DNA of 64,000 nt, taken from NCBI GenBank assembly GCA_934168245.1, contig CAKPMY010000001.1, positions 223,391 through 287,390 on the forward strand, read 5' to 3'. Below are positions 8,276 through 17,677 of the stretch, one piece after another. The translations under genes were made by a program, and so were the position numbers. The notes under the pieces were generated by a model. It did not search any database and was not told the DNA's origin. It worked only from the letters and a program-made list of their open reading frames with translations. Numbering within the stretch: the stretch's first letter is position 1; each line of letters starts with the position of its first letter. The stretch is from an uncultured Bacilli bacterium. Lineage in GTDB: Bacteria > Bacillota_I > Bacilli_A > RF39 > UBA660.

Positions 8276-8300
8276 AAAAATAGAGAATCACTTCTCTATT
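8276..8300 (-). terminator. Terminator after leuS
   Basis: AATAGAGAA (8279-8287) pairs with TTCTCTATT (8292-8300) around a 4-base loop, with a T-tract on the minus strand. It overlaps the leuS stop codon. Confidence 0.8.
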
Positions 8301-10692
8301 TAACAACTATATTAACTATTTTTCCCTTAATAACGATAACTTTAACTATCTCTTTACCTTCAGTATGTCTCTTAACATTCTCTTCATTTAAAGCCTTTTC
8401 TTTAATAGTATCTTCATTCTCATTAACATTAATTGTAATAGTACCTCTAACTTTACCATTAACTTGAACAGCAATTTCCTTAGTCTCATCTATAGTCTTA
8501 GCCTCATCATATTTAGGCCAACTATTCTTACAAATTGGACTATTACCAATTCCCTCATTTAACTCCTCAGTAATATGTGGAGCAAATGGATATAATAATG
8601 TTAATAATACTGTATAATCATCTTTACTAATAGATTCTACTGCATAATATTCATTAACTAATTTCATTAATTCAGATATAGCCGTATTATATTTTAAAGT
8701 TTCAATATCATCAGATACTTTCTTAATAGTTTTATTTATAATACCTTCAAAACTACTAGTATATCCTTTATTATCATTTAATCTTTCACTTAATCTATAA
8801 ACTCTATCTAAGAAGCGACTAATTCCTTTAACACCTTGCTCATTCCATGGAGCCTCTAATCCATAATCACCCATAAATAATACATAAGTTCTTAAAGTAT
8901 CAGCACCATACTCATCTACTATCGTATTAGGATCAATTGTATTACCACGGGATTTACTCATCTTCTCTCCATCTGGTCCTAAAATAAGTCCTTGTGCAGT
9001 TCTTCTCATATAAGGTTCACTAGTAGGAACTAATCCTAAATCATATAAGAAATGATACCAGAATCTAGAGTAAATTACGTGTCTAGTAACATGCTCCATA
9101 CCACCATTATACCAATCAACTGGCATCCAATAATTAAGTTTTTCACGTGAAGCAAACTCTTTGTCATTATGTGGATCAATATATCTTAAGAAATACCAAC
9201 TAGATCCCGCCCATTGAGGCATAGTATCTGTCTCTCTCTTTGCATCCCTTCCACACTTAGGACATTTACAATTAACGAAACTCTCTATTTTAGCAAGTGG
9301 ACTTTCTCCATCTGTACCAACTTCAAAATTAGTAACCTCAGGTAATCTTAAAGGTAACTCTTCATATGGAACAGCAACATCTCCACAATGTTCACAATGA
9401 ATTATTGGAATTGGTTCTCCCCAATATCTTTGTCTATTAAATGCCCAATCCTTCATCTTGTATTGAACAGCTTTTTCTCCAACACCATTTTCTTTTAAGT
9501 ATTCAATTACCTTTTCAATAGCATCTTTTTTATTTAATCCATCTAAGAATCCTGAATTAATATGAACTCCATCACCTGTATAAGCCTCTTTCTCAATATC
9601 TCCACCTTCAATAACTGGAATTATATCAATACCAAACTTAGTCGCAAATTCATAGTCTCTTGTATCATGAGCTGGTACAGCCATAATTGCCCCAGTACCA
9701 TAACCCATCATTACATAATCTGCAATATAGATAGGAATTTCTGCTCCATTAACTGGATTAATCGCAACTAAACCATCAATTCTAACACCAGTCTTATCTT
9801 TAGCAAGTTGAACACGTTCAAACTCAGTCTTCTTCTTAGCCTCTTCTCTATAAGCCATAATCTCATCTATATTTTTAACCATATCTTTATGATTATCAAT
9901 AATATGATGTTCTGGAGCAACAACCATAAAAGTAGCTCCAAATAATGTATCAGGACGAGTCGTATAAACTTTCAATACTTCATCCAAGTCTTTTACTTTA
10001 AAATCAACATAAGCACCAGTAGATTTACCAATCCAATTCTCTTGTTGTAGTTTAATATTTGGTAAATAATCAACTTCTTTTAATCCTTCAAGTAACTTAT
10101 CAGCATACTCTGTAATTCTTAAATACCAAACATCTTTTTCTTTTTGAATAACTTGTGAATGACAAATATCACATTTACCACCTTGTGAATCTTCATTAGC
10201 CAAAACCACTCTACAACTAGGACAATAATTAACAAATGTCTTATCTCTAAAAGCAAGCCCTTTCTCAAACATCTTTAAAAATATCCATTGAGTCCATTTA
10301 TAATAATTCTCATCTGTTGTATCGATAACTCTATCCCAATCAAATGAAAAACCTACTTTTTTTAATTGTCCAGCAAATATCTCAATATTTCTATCTGTCA
10401 AAACTCTAGGATGAATATTTTGCTTTATAGCAGAATTCTCTGTAGGAAGACCAAATGCATCATATCCAATTGGAAATAATACATTATATCCTTCCATTCT
10501 TCTCTTTCTCGCAACTACTTCCAATCCAGAATAAGCCTTAATATGTCCTAAATGCATACCAACTCCAGACGGATATGGAAACTCTACTAAAGCATAAAAC
10601 TTAGGCTTACTATAATCATCTAATGCCTTAAAGCACTTATTATCTTCCCAATACTTTTGCCATTTCTTCTCTATTTCTTTAAAATTATACAT
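8296..10692 (-). CDS. leuS: Leucyl-tRNA synthetase
   Basis: LeuRS charges tRNA-Leu in the cytoplasm. The 798-residue class I enzyme has the HIGH motif as HLGH (about residue 47), the zinc-knuckle cysteines CPSC...CDIC, the CP1 editing domain with TRPDTLFG, the insertion WYNGGMEHVTRHVIYSRFW, and KMSKS as GEKMSKSRGN. It ends with the LeuRS C-terminal domain (VQVNGKVRGT). Length is typical for Firmicutes. The ATG at 10692 overlaps the stop of the preceding membrane-protein gene by eight bases. A leucine-type T-box leader upstream of that gene should control both genes according to tRNA-Leu charging. Confidence 0.97.
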   Translation of the reverse strand: MYNFKEIEKKWQKYWEDNKCFKALDDYSKPKFYALVEFPYPSGVGMHLGHIKAYSGLEVVARKRRMEGYNVLFPIGYDAFGLPTENSAIKQNIHPRVLTDRNIEIFAGQLKKVGFSFDWDRVIDTTDENYYKWTQWIFLKMFEKGLAFRDKTFVNYCPSCRVVLANEDSQGGKCDICHSQVIQKEKDVWYLRITEYADKLLEGLKEVDYLPNIKLQQENWIGKSTGAYVDFKVKDLDEVLKVYTTRPDTLFGATFMVVAPEHHIIDNHKDMVKNIDEIMAYREEAKKKTEFERVQLAKDKTGVRIDGLVAINPVNGAEIPIYIADYVMMGYGTGAIMAVPAHDTRDYEFATKFGIDIIPVIEGGDIEKEAYTGDGVHINSGFLDGLNKKDAIEKVIEYLKENGVGEKAVQYKMKDWAFNRQRYWGEPIPIIHCEHCGDVAVPYEELPLRLPEVTNFEVGTDGESPLAKIESFVNCKCPKCGRDAKRETDTMPQWAGSSWYFLRYIDPHNDKEFASREKLNYWMPVDWYNGGMEHVTRHVIYSRFWYHFLYDLGLVPTSEPYMRRTAQGLILGPDGEKMSKSRGNTIDPNTIVDEYGADTLRTYVLFMGDYGLEAPWNEQGVKGISRFLDRVYRLSERLNDNKGYTSSFEGIINKTIKKVSDDIETLKYNTAISELMKLVNEYYAVESISKDDYTVLLTLLYPFAPHITEELNEGIGNSPICKNSWPKYDEAKTIDETKEIAVQVNGKVRGTITINVNENEDTIKEKALNEENVKRHTEGKEIVKVIVIKGKIVNIVVK

Positions 10693-11062
10693 TCTTAATC
10701 ATTCCTCTCTTTTCATAAAACTTAAATACTAACCAATAACTTATCATAATAATCGGTATAACTAACACAACACACATCAGTAGTGATAGTAAATAACTAT
10801 CTACTAATGCTACTATCGTAACAATAATAGTTATATCAAATGATGAAGTTAAAGCAACTATCTGTAACAGTTGATTATAATCTACTTTCTTTAAATCTAA
10901 CTTATACTTATAAACCAAATATCTAATTTCTGCCAGTTCTTTTTTTTCTTTCTTCTTTTTACTCTTACCTGCTTTATACTTTTTCATAGGTAATACAAAA
11001 ATCATCTCATAGAAGAAGAGCACTACAAAAAAACAAATTATAAATAAAATTATCTCTTTCAT
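10685..11062 (-). CDS. Small membrane protein in the leuS operon
   Basis: A 125-residue protein with one N-terminal membrane helix (residues 4-25), a strongly basic segment (KSKKKKEKKE), a soluble stretch (IRYLVYKYKLDLKKVDYNQLL) and two further membrane helices (about 65-112). I recognise no named family. The ATG at 11062 is preceded by GGAGG at good spacing; the longer frame to 11095 would run into the T-box terminator stem. It lies between the T-box and leuS and overlaps leuS by eight bases, so it is regulated with leuS. Why a membrane protein should follow leucine charging is unclear. Confidence 0.75.
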   Translation of the reverse strand: MKEIILFIICFFVVLFFYEMIFVLPMKKYKAGKSKKKKEKKELAEIRYLVYKYKLDLKKVDYNQLLQIVALTSSFDITIIVTIVALVDSYLLSLLMCVVLVIPIIMISYWLVFKFYEKRGMIKNV

Positions 11063-11072
11063 ATAAACCTCC

Positions 11073-11286
11073 AAAAAAAACGTCCTTATCAACATAAGGA
11101 CGAAATATTCGCGGTACCACCTTACTTCATAGTATAACTATGCAGCTTTAATAGATATAATGGTCTTACCCAACTATTACTAACTTAGTCAAGTTCACAA
11201 TCTAAATATACTTATTTTCACCAACCATAAGCTCTCTAAAATATTTAAAAAATTGCTACTACTACTAACAACATTCAAAAATATAC
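11073..11286 (-). promoter_or_regulatory. T-box leader (leucine type) of the membrane protein-leuS operon
   Basis: The transcript holds the T-box sequence AAGGTGGTACCGCG (complement of about 11109-11122) followed by a terminator with a 9-base stem (11081-11089 with 11094-11102) and eight T. GGTTGGTG upstream fits the stem I apical region. The specifier codon is probably CTT (Leu) within GAACTTGAC, though the overlapping TTG is also a Leu codon and I could not fold stem I with certainty. Uncharged tRNA-Leu should stabilise the antiterminator and switch on leuS. Confidence 0.9.
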
Positions 11287-11290
11287 ACCT

Positions 11291-11319
11291 AGTATAGTAA
11301 ACTTTCCTAAGTTTTTCAA
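11291..11319 (-). promoter_or_regulatory. Promoter of the leuS T-box operon
   Basis: TTGAAA (11314-11319), 17 bases, TATACT (11291-11296), starting only about 10 bases after the GH31 stop codon. Confidence 0.8.
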
Positions 11320-11329
11320 GTATTTTTTT

Positions 11330-13753
11330 CTATACTTCACTCATATATTCAATTAATCTTAAGAAAAGTCCTATATATTCATTAGAAAGTTTCTTTTTCT
11401 TTAATTTTCTAATTTCTATTCTCTTCTTCTTTAATGGTAAATCACTGAACATAATACTTGCTATTTCTTCTTTTAAGTATGTATGAATTTTAAGATCTAT
11501 TAAGACACTCTTAACATCATCATTTATTAATCTCATCGCATCTATTTCAATATCTTTACCTCTACAGTTAATTGTCAACTGTCCTACTGATGGACAATTC
11601 TTTATCTCAACTACAAAGTCATTAGCATCTACATAACTAATAATATCTATTTTTTCATTATTAAAATATGCTGCTACACTATCCGCTTGTTTTGTATTTC
11701 TAAATACCATCTTATAATTTCTTCTATCTGGAACAATACCACTCTTACCTTCTATAGAACGAAGTATAACTGTATAGTTATTACGTAAATAATTATAATC
11801 GATTGAAGTCTTTAAGAAGTATCCTTCTTTATATAATGCTGTAACTCCATCGTCTTCATACAACGTATAGGTATTACTTACTCCTGGGAATATTTGTATT
11901 TCTAAATCTGTAGGAATACCTGTATTATTATAATCACTTCTATTAGATAAAGGTATTATTGATCCTGCATGAGCAAATACTGGATAATCTTCTTCTTTAA
12001 AGAATGATACGTACTTTTTATTACCTGGGAACTTTTTACCAGTAATAAAATCATACCAAATACCATCTGGTATAAAGAATCTATGTAAAGTTCTGTTCAT
12101 TACTGAATCCATCTTATCAAGTATTGGACATACTAGTAATTGTGAACCAAAATAGTATTGATTTCGATATAATTCATCATCATAAACCCACATATAATTA
12201 TAATAAAATGGTTGAATCAAAGGTACTCCTGATCTTGTATAATTATATGCTTCTGTATATAAATATGGTATTAATCTATGTCGAAGTCTCAAATAATCTG
12301 CCGTAATAGACTCTGTCTGTGCATCCCATAACCATGGTTCTTTTTTATAGTAAGGCCCTCTAGCCCCATGGAATCTTAAGATAGGTCCAAAGGTACTTAA
12401 TTGTAAGTAGCGAACATACAAGTCACCTTCTTCAATACCACCATGATTACCTCCTACATCATGACTCCACCAACTAACACCTATATTAGCGGCATTCAAG
12501 TACTGAAATGGTAATTGTTTCAAGGCTTCCCAACTAATCTCACTAGATCCAGCATATAAAATACCATATCTATGTGGTGCATAAACTGATCCCCTAGATA
12601 ATAACATACCTCTTCTACCAACATTACGCTTTGAATCTAAATATAAATAATGTGTCGTAGCCCATAAATTAGTAACATTCTTTGGATCTCCATAATAATC
12701 ATTCCAGAAAAAGTCTACTCCATAGGCCTCTAATGGATGTAAAAACATCTTAAACATAACATCTAGTAATTTCGGATTCAATGGATCAAATTTAATAATA
12801 GTAGACTCTGGTAATTCCAAATACTGAATAGCCTGTTTATAATACGTCTCATGTGGAAAAATACCTTCAGTCGGATTAATACACAATCCCACTCTAATTC
12901 CTCTCGCATGGAACTGATCAATCATCTTCTTTGGATCCGCAAATAGTTCATTATTGAATGAAAATCCTGATTTAAGTCCTTTATAATCTCCAATATTTCT
13001 ATAATGCCAATCATTATCAAATAACATAATAGATAATGGAATTCTCTTTCTTTCAAAGTTACGTATCAAAGACTGAACACTTCTATCATCATACGTAATA
13101 TTTCTACTCCACCAATTTCCTAAAGCATATCTTGGTATCAAAGATGGTGAGCCAGTCAACTTAAAATAGTCAGATAAAGCATGTCTAAAATCTCTATCAT
13201 ACATAAAGACATATATATCTGTATGATTAACTGGCGGATCAGCCAAAGTACCGTCCTCCATAATTATTTTATTATAACTATCATCTATAGATGCAAACCC
13301 ATCAAGTGAATATAATCCCTTTAAATAATTAGGTTCATTCTTAACATCTATAGAAATCATATTACCATTCATGTTTCTAGCCTCAGCCTGTCCCACAAAC
13401 CAATCTTTATTCCTATCTTTTTCATGACTTGCTAAAGTTATTTTTAAATTTCTAGCCGGCTCAAGTTTACCACTACCAAAAGGCTTTTCTTTAACATACA
13501 TAAGTGTAAAATACTTAGTTGAAATTTCTAAAAGTGCCCCTTCTTGACGCACAGAAAAATTAGCTGGTCCAACATCTCGTCTTATAACCAACTGTGTAGG
13601 TCTATCAACAAATTCTCCACTAGGTGAATATTCCAAACGTACAACTCTTTCCGTAATAACAGAAATACGGAAATTCTTACCTTGAATAACATTCTTACTA
13701 TTGCACTTAGTTCTTGTATAATCAACTTCAAATTGTTTTCCAAGTGGATACAT
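11330..13753 (-). CDS. Glycoside hydrolase family 31 protein (alpha-glucosidase-like)
   Basis: The 807-residue protein has an N-terminal beta domain, a (beta/alpha)8 barrel from about residue 205 and C-terminal beta domains, as in GH31 alpha-glucosidases and alpha-xylosidases. The nucleophile region is GVDFFWNDYYGD, with Asp at about 352. LSIMLFDNDWH, RGIRVGLCINP and SWWSHDVGGNHGG are further GH31 landmarks. Where the family has SGDxxxxW with the acid/base Asp, this protein reads AGSSEISW, so the acid/base seems to be Ser. There is no signal peptide, so it is probably cytoplasmic. The last 60 residues are unusually Lys/Glu/Ile rich. The ATG at 13753 follows AGAGGTG; a TTG two codons earlier lacks spacing. 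Activity is uncertain. Confidence 0.88.
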   Translation of the reverse strand: MYPLGKQFEVDYTRTKCNSKNVIQGKNFRISVITERVVRLEYSPSGEFVDRPTQLVIRRDVGPANFSVRQEGALLEISTKYFTLMYVKEKPFGSGKLEPARNLKITLASHEKDRNKDWFVGQAEARNMNGNMISIDVKNEPNYLKGLYSLDGFASIDDSYNKIIMEDGTLADPPVNHTDIYVFMYDRDFRHALSDYFKLTGSPSLIPRYALGNWWSRNITYDDRSVQSLIRNFERKRIPLSIMLFDNDWHYRNIGDYKGLKSGFSFNNELFADPKKMIDQFHARGIRVGLCINPTEGIFPHETYYKQAIQYLELPESTIIKFDPLNPKLLDVMFKMFLHPLEAYGVDFFWNDYYGDPKNVTNLWATTHYLYLDSKRNVGRRGMLLSRGSVYAPHRYGILYAGSSEISWEALKQLPFQYLNAANIGVSWWSHDVGGNHGGIEEGDLYVRYLQLSTFGPILRFHGARGPYYKKEPWLWDAQTESITADYLRLRHRLIPYLYTEAYNYTRSGVPLIQPFYYNYMWVYDDELYRNQYYFGSQLLVCPILDKMDSVMNRTLHRFFIPDGIWYDFITGKKFPGNKKYVSFFKEEDYPVFAHAGSIIPLSNRSDYNNTGIPTDLEIQIFPGVSNTYTLYEDDGVTALYKEGYFLKTSIDYNYLRNNYTVILRSIEGKSGIVPDRRNYKMVFRNTKQADSVAAYFNNEKIDIISYVDANDFVVEIKNCPSVGQLTINCRGKDIEIDAMRLINDDVKSVLIDLKIHTYLKEEIASIMFSDLPLKKKRIEIRKLKKKKLSNEYIGLFLRLIEYMSEV

Positions 13754-13781
13754 AGCCAACACCTCTTAATATTCTAGTAAC

Positions 13782-13810
13782 ATAATACCATATATTTATA
13801 AATATTCCAA
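13782..13810 (-). promoter_or_regulatory. Promoter of the GH31 gene
   Basis: TTGGAA (13805-13810), 17 bases, TATTAT (13782-13787), about 28 bases before the start codon. Confidence 0.65.
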
Positions 13811-13821
13811 GCAAAACAAAA

Positions 13822-14949
13822 TCAATCATTCAAAAATTGTACATAATATTCTTCATATGAAATATTATTCTCATAAATATATTTAGCAATCTTTTTACCA
13901 ACATATCTATAATGCCAAGGCTCTGCTCTAAAACCTGTATAGGACATCTTTTTATTTGTAAATCTTAAAATAAATCCATACTTATAAGCATTATCTAACA
14001 TCCATGTATACTCTTCAGACTGAGCAAATATATTACTTGTCGTACTCCCTATATCAAAAGCAAGCCCAGTTTGATGTTCTGAATATCCCGGAAAAGCCAC
14101 ATAGCGATTTACATACCCATCGCCATACAATTCTTTATAGTAGGCACACAACGCTTCTTGATCTTTATAAGAACGATAACTAGAATTGATAACTAATCCT
14201 AATCCCTCACTCTTCGCAGCCTCATACATCTTCGAAAAAGCCACAACTGCTTCTCTACTACCTTTCTGTACTTCTCCATTAGCATATTTACTATCAAATT
14301 CTACTAAATCACTAGGCGTAAAATCTTCTGCTAATACATAATGCTTATTAACTAACATATCAGTAGAAAATTCACTAACTTTAGTCGGATCTACATAGTC
14401 TTCATTATCCATACCCAAATTAACACAAACGACAGTAGTTTCTTCGTCTTCTCCAGTCTCTCTAGAGTATTTAACATATCGATCATAATATTTTAATTTA
14501 GCATACTTAATACTATAAAATTCCTCTAAATATTTAATCTTTTCTCTCTTCGCAAACTCTGAAACATCACTATCACTTCCATGACTAAGTATAAGTGAAA
14601 TATTACTATTACTATACCCTCTCTGAATTAAGGTATTAATATTTTTAATTAAATTTTCTTGTTCTTGATACTCTATTTTAGAATAACTATCTATATTATC
14701 TTCATCAAAATATTTACTCTGAAAAGCCGCATTAAGTGTCTTATTATAATTAATATTCTTAATATAATCTTTCTTACCAAGTAACAAAATATTAGTAGCA
14801 GCCTCATAATCATATCCAATCTTAGTAATACTTCTAACTTGGTACATGTAAAAACAAAATACTCCTACAAAGAATATAAAAATAACCAATAAAACTCTTA
14901 AAAAACCAACAACTGGTCTCTTTAATTTTAACCGTCTTTTCTTCGCCAA
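13822..14949 (-). CDS. VanY-type D-alanyl-D-alanine carboxypeptidase (M15B), membrane anchored
   Basis: The 375-residue protein has a basic N-terminus, one membrane helix (about residues 16-34), a long extracellular stalk, and an M15 peptidase domain in the last 170 residues. Zinc-site motifs are SEHQTGLAFDIGS (His and Asp) and EPWHYRYVG (Glu and His); SSYRSYKDQEAL is also typical. It trims D-Ala from peptidoglycan stem peptides outside the cell. The start is a TTG codon at 14949 with AGGTGAT at good spacing; there is no closer ATG. It is read divergently from the YtqA gene. Confidence 0.9.
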   Translation of the reverse strand: MAKKRRLKLKRPVVGFLRVLLVIFIFFVGVFCFYMYQVRSITKIGYDYEAATNILLLGKKDYIKNINYNKTLNAAFQSKYFDEDNIDSYSKIEYQEQENLIKNINTLIQRGYSNSNISLILSHGSDSDVSEFAKREKIKYLEEFYSIKYAKLKYYDRYVKYSRETGEDEETTVVCVNLGMDNEDYVDPTKVSEFSTDMLVNKHYVLAEDFTPSDLVEFDSKYANGEVQKGSREAVVAFSKMYEAAKSEGLGLVINSSYRSYKDQEALCAYYKELYGDGYVNRYVAFPGYSEHQTGLAFDIGSTTSNIFAQSEEYTWMLDNAYKYGFILRFTNKKMSYTGFRAEPWHYRYVGKKIAKYIYENNISYEEYYVQFLND

Positions 14950-15025
14950 ATATGATCACCTACCATATATAAAGTATAACACAAAACTCTTTATTTTTAT
15001 GATAAAATATACACAGGTGATGTAA

Positions 15026-15973
15026 ATGACGACTACTTTTAAATACACTAATTCTAACAAAAGATATCATACTCTAGACTATTATTATAAAACTAGATTC
15101 AATGAAAAGGTCTTTAAAGTAAACTTAGATGCCGGCTTTACTTGTCCTAATATCGATGGAACTGTCGGTCATAACGGTTGTATCTATTGTTCTAAACTTG
15201 GCTCAGGAGACTTTGCAGGTAATAAAAATGAACCAATCGAACTACAATTTACCAAAATAAAAAATACTATGCTAAAAAAATGGCCAAAAGCCAAATATAT
15301 TGGTTACTTTCAAGCCCATACTAATACTTATGCCCCAGTCGAAAAATTAGCGGAATTATACCAAAAAATACTCTCTCAGCAAGATGTAATAGGCCTAAAC
15401 ATCGCAACCAGACCTGATGCTATTTCTCCTGAATGTCTAGACTATCTAGAACAATTAAATAAAAAGACTTATCTAACTATTGAACTAGGTCTACAAACAA
15501 CCAATGAAAAAACTTCTAAATTAATAAATAGATGTCACACTCTTACATGTTTTGAAAATATGGTAACTGAACTTAGAAAAAGAAATATCGATGTTGTAGT
15601 TCATATTATTAATGGTCTTCCTTATGAAACAAAAGAGGATATGTTAAATACGGTAAAATATCTAAATACTCTAGACATACAAGGTCTAAAAATACATATG
15701 CTAAGTATCTTAAAAGATACTCCCTTAGAAAAACTATATGAAAAAGAAAAGTTCCATATCTTAACCGAAGAAGAATATATAGATATTGTCATAAGTCAAT
15801 TAGAATTATTAAGACCAGAAATAGTAATACATAGACTAAATACCGGTCCTAACTTAGAAGACTTAATAGAACCAAACTGGCTAGTAAAAAGACTACGTCT
15901 CTTAAATGATATTGATAAAGAAATGGTAAAAAGAGATACTTATCAAGGAAAAAAACTATATGAAAATATTTAA
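15026..15973 (+). CDS. ytqA: Radical SAM protein, YtqA/YhcC family (TIGR01212)
   Basis: The 315-residue protein carries the radical SAM iron-sulfur motif of this family, GFTCPNIDGTVGHNGCIYC, where the last two Cys are CxxC, followed by GSGDFAG. Further family signatures are YFQAHTNTYAP, GLNIATRPDAI, ELGLQT and HIINGLP. It is a cytosolic protein whose substrate is not firmly established to my knowledge; the name refers to Bacillus YtqA. AGGTGATG precedes the ATG at good spacing. It overlaps the next gene by 14 bases. Confidence 0.88.
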   Translation: MTTTFKYTNSNKRYHTLDYYYKTRFNEKVFKVNLDAGFTCPNIDGTVGHNGCIYCSKLGSGDFAGNKNEPIELQFTKIKNTMLKKWPKAKYIGYFQAHTNTYAPVEKLAELYQKILSQQDVIGLNIATRPDAISPECLDYLEQLNKKTYLTIELGLQTTNEKTSKLINRCHTLTCFENMVTELRKRNIDVVVHIINGLPYETKEDMLNTVKYLNTLDIQGLKIHMLSILKDTPLEKLYEKEKFHILTEEEYIDIVISQLELLRPEIVIHRLNTGPNLEDLIEPNWLVKRLRLLNDIDKEMVKRDTYQGKKLYENI

Positions 15974-16220
15974 TTATTATTTAGTATTTATAAATATTAT
16001 TGGTTTCTTTTTAATTCTAATCGATAAAGTTAAAGCCTGTAAAAATAAATGGCGCATCAAAGAAAGTACTCTTCTCTTAATTTCCATCCTTGGTGGCAGT
16101 ATTGGTGAAGTATCATCTATGTTACTTTTTCATCATAAAACGAAAAAGAATAAATTCATAATATTTATTCCTCTTCTCATCATAGTACAAGTAATTATAT
16201 ACTTATACCTAAAAAAATAG
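15960..16220 (+). CDS. DUF1294 membrane protein
   Basis: An 86-residue protein with three hydrophobic segments and the DUF1294 pattern: an N-terminal helix ending in DK, then a short basic loop with the WRIKEST-LL segment, then a Gly-rich helix (ISILGGSIGE), and HHKTKK before the final helix. Its start lies inside the end of the YtqA gene (14 bases), which suggests coupled translation. Function is unknown; DUF1294 proteins are small inner-membrane proteins. Confidence 0.8.
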   Translation: MKIFNYYLVFINIIGFFLILIDKVKACKNKWRIKESTLLLISILGGSIGEVSSMLLFHHKTKKNKFIIFIPLLIIVQVIIYLYLKK

Positions 16221-16239
16221 AAGTTTAACTTCTATTTTT
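16211..16239. terminator. Bidirectional terminator
   Basis: AAAATAGAAGT (16214-16224) pairs with ACTTCTATTTT (16228-16238). Seven A on the left and five T on the right make it usable in both directions, between the convergent DUF1294 and SPFH genes. Confidence 0.85.
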
Positions 16240-17137
16240 CATTACTTTTATTTTTAGGTCTATCGATCATTTCATTAATAGTAGTACCTACAGTTGCTAG
16301 ATTTTGTAATTCACTAGGAACGATTATCTTAGTAGCATTACCATTCGCAACTTTTACCATTGCTTCATAACTCTTATATTTTAATACGGCATCATCCATA
16401 CCAGCACTCTTTAATAGTTTTAATCCCTCAGCTGTAGCCTCTTGGATTTTAAGAATTGCTGTAGCCTCACCTTCTGCTTCTCTAATGTGAGCCTCACGTT
16501 TAGCATCGGCTCTTAAAATAGCACTTTCTTTTTCACCTTCAGCAATCAAAATAGCAGCCTTCTTCTCACCTTCAGCCTTTAATATTGCTTCACGTCTTTC
16601 ACGTTCTGCTCTCATTTGCTTTTCCATAGCCTCTTGGATATCCCTAGGAGGTAATATATTTTTTACCTCTACACGATTAACTTTAATTCCCCAAGGATCA
16701 GTTGCCTCATCCAAAATAACTCTCATTTTAGCATTAATAACATCACGCGAAGTTAAAGTTTCATCCAACTCCAACTCACCAATAATATTACGTAGAGTTG
16801 TAGCCGTTAAATTCTCAATAGCGTTAACTGGATTTTCAACACCATAAGTATAAAGTTTAGAATCAGTTATTTGTAAATAAACAACTGTATCTATTTGCAT
16901 AGTAACATTATCTTTAGTTATAACTGGTTGTGGAGCAAAGTCACTAACTTTCTCCTTTAAACTAACAACATTCGCAACCCTTTCAAATACTGGTATTACA
17001 TAATGTAGACCAGTTTGCATAGTTCTATTATATGCACCTAATCTTTCAACAACTATAGCCTTAGATTGTGGAATAATTTTAATTCCAGAAGCCAAGATTC
17101 CAAGAACAACAAGTAATAATATCAAACCAAATTCCAT
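16232..17137 (-). CDS. SPFH/band 7 (stomatin-like, QmcA-type) membrane protein
   Basis: The 301-residue protein has one N-terminal membrane helix (residues 3-20), an SPFH domain (about 20-180: IIPQSKAIVVERLGAYNRTMQTGLHYVIP, EVKNILPPRDIQEAMEKQM) and a Glu/Ala/Lys-rich coiled coil with repeated AEGEKKAAILIAEGEKE units. These proteins form large oligomeric rings in membrane microdomains. The gene directly follows an NfeD-type gene, the usual partner, with no spacing (stop at 17138, start at 17137). Specific function is unknown. Confidence 0.93.
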   Translation of the reverse strand: MEFGLILLLVVLGILASGIKIIPQSKAIVVERLGAYNRTMQTGLHYVIPVFERVANVVSLKEKVSDFAPQPVITKDNVTMQIDTVVYLQITDSKLYTYGVENPVNAIENLTATTLRNIIGELELDETLTSRDVINAKMRVILDEATDPWGIKVNRVEVKNILPPRDIQEAMEKQMRAERERREAILKAEGEKKAAILIAEGEKESAILRADAKREAHIREAEGEATAILKIQEATAEGLKLLKSAGMDDAVLKYKSYEAMVKVANGNATKIIVPSELQNLATVGTTINEMIDRPKNKSNEK

Positions 17138-17557
17138 TTATTTTTCCTCCTTCTCAACAACAAGTTTTACACCATCTATTTTTTTAACAATAACTTTATC
17201 AGAAACATCTAAAACAGTATCACTAGTAGCCGTCCAAATAGTACCAAGGACTTTTACTTCTCCATATTCATCTGGAGTTATTTTCTTAATTACTTCGGCT
17301 TTTTTACCAATAACTCGATCAACATTAGTTGGCACTACATCATTACTCTTTAATTTCTTAACTACAGGTTTAGTAACCAATAAAGCAATAATACTAACAA
17401 CAATAAATACTAATAGTTGTAACAAGAAATTATCAACAAAAATTGCTAGTATCATTGAAAATAATGCCCCTATCGCAAACCAAATTGAAACTAAGTTAAC
17501 TGTAGATATTTCAATAAATATTAACATTAAACATGCCGCAAACCAATAAACAGCCAT
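17138..17557 (-). CDS. NfeD-like membrane protein, partner of the SPFH protein
   Basis: The 139-residue protein has three closely spaced membrane helices (residues 3-75) and a C-terminal OB-fold-like beta domain (IGKKAEVIKKITPDEYGEVKV...WTATSD), as in short NfeD proteins. GAGGTGAG precedes the ATG at 17557 at good spacing; the longer frame to 17611 adds residues with no ribosome site. The NfeD-SPFH pair is a conserved two-gene unit in bacteria. Confidence 0.9.
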   Translation of the reverse strand: MAVYWFAACLMLIFIEISTVNLVSIWFAIGALFSMILAIFVDNFLLQLLVFIVVSIIALLVTKPVVKKLKSNDVVPTNVDRVIGKKAEVIKKITPDEYGEVKVLGTIWTATSDTVLDVSDKVIVKKIDGVKLVVEKEEK

Positions 17558-17618
17558 AAAACTCACCTCTTTAATTATTATTATATGAAAACAAATAACA
17601 AATTTCAACAAATTTATC

Positions 17619-17647
17619 TTGTTTATTAAAACTATCTATAATATAAT
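17619..17647 (+). promoter_or_regulatory. Promoter of the 17678 gene
   Basis: TTGTTT (17619-17624), 17 bases, TATAAT (17642-17647). Confidence 0.7.
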
Positions 17648-17677
17648 TAAATATAAAGATAGGGAGTAACGTAGTAT

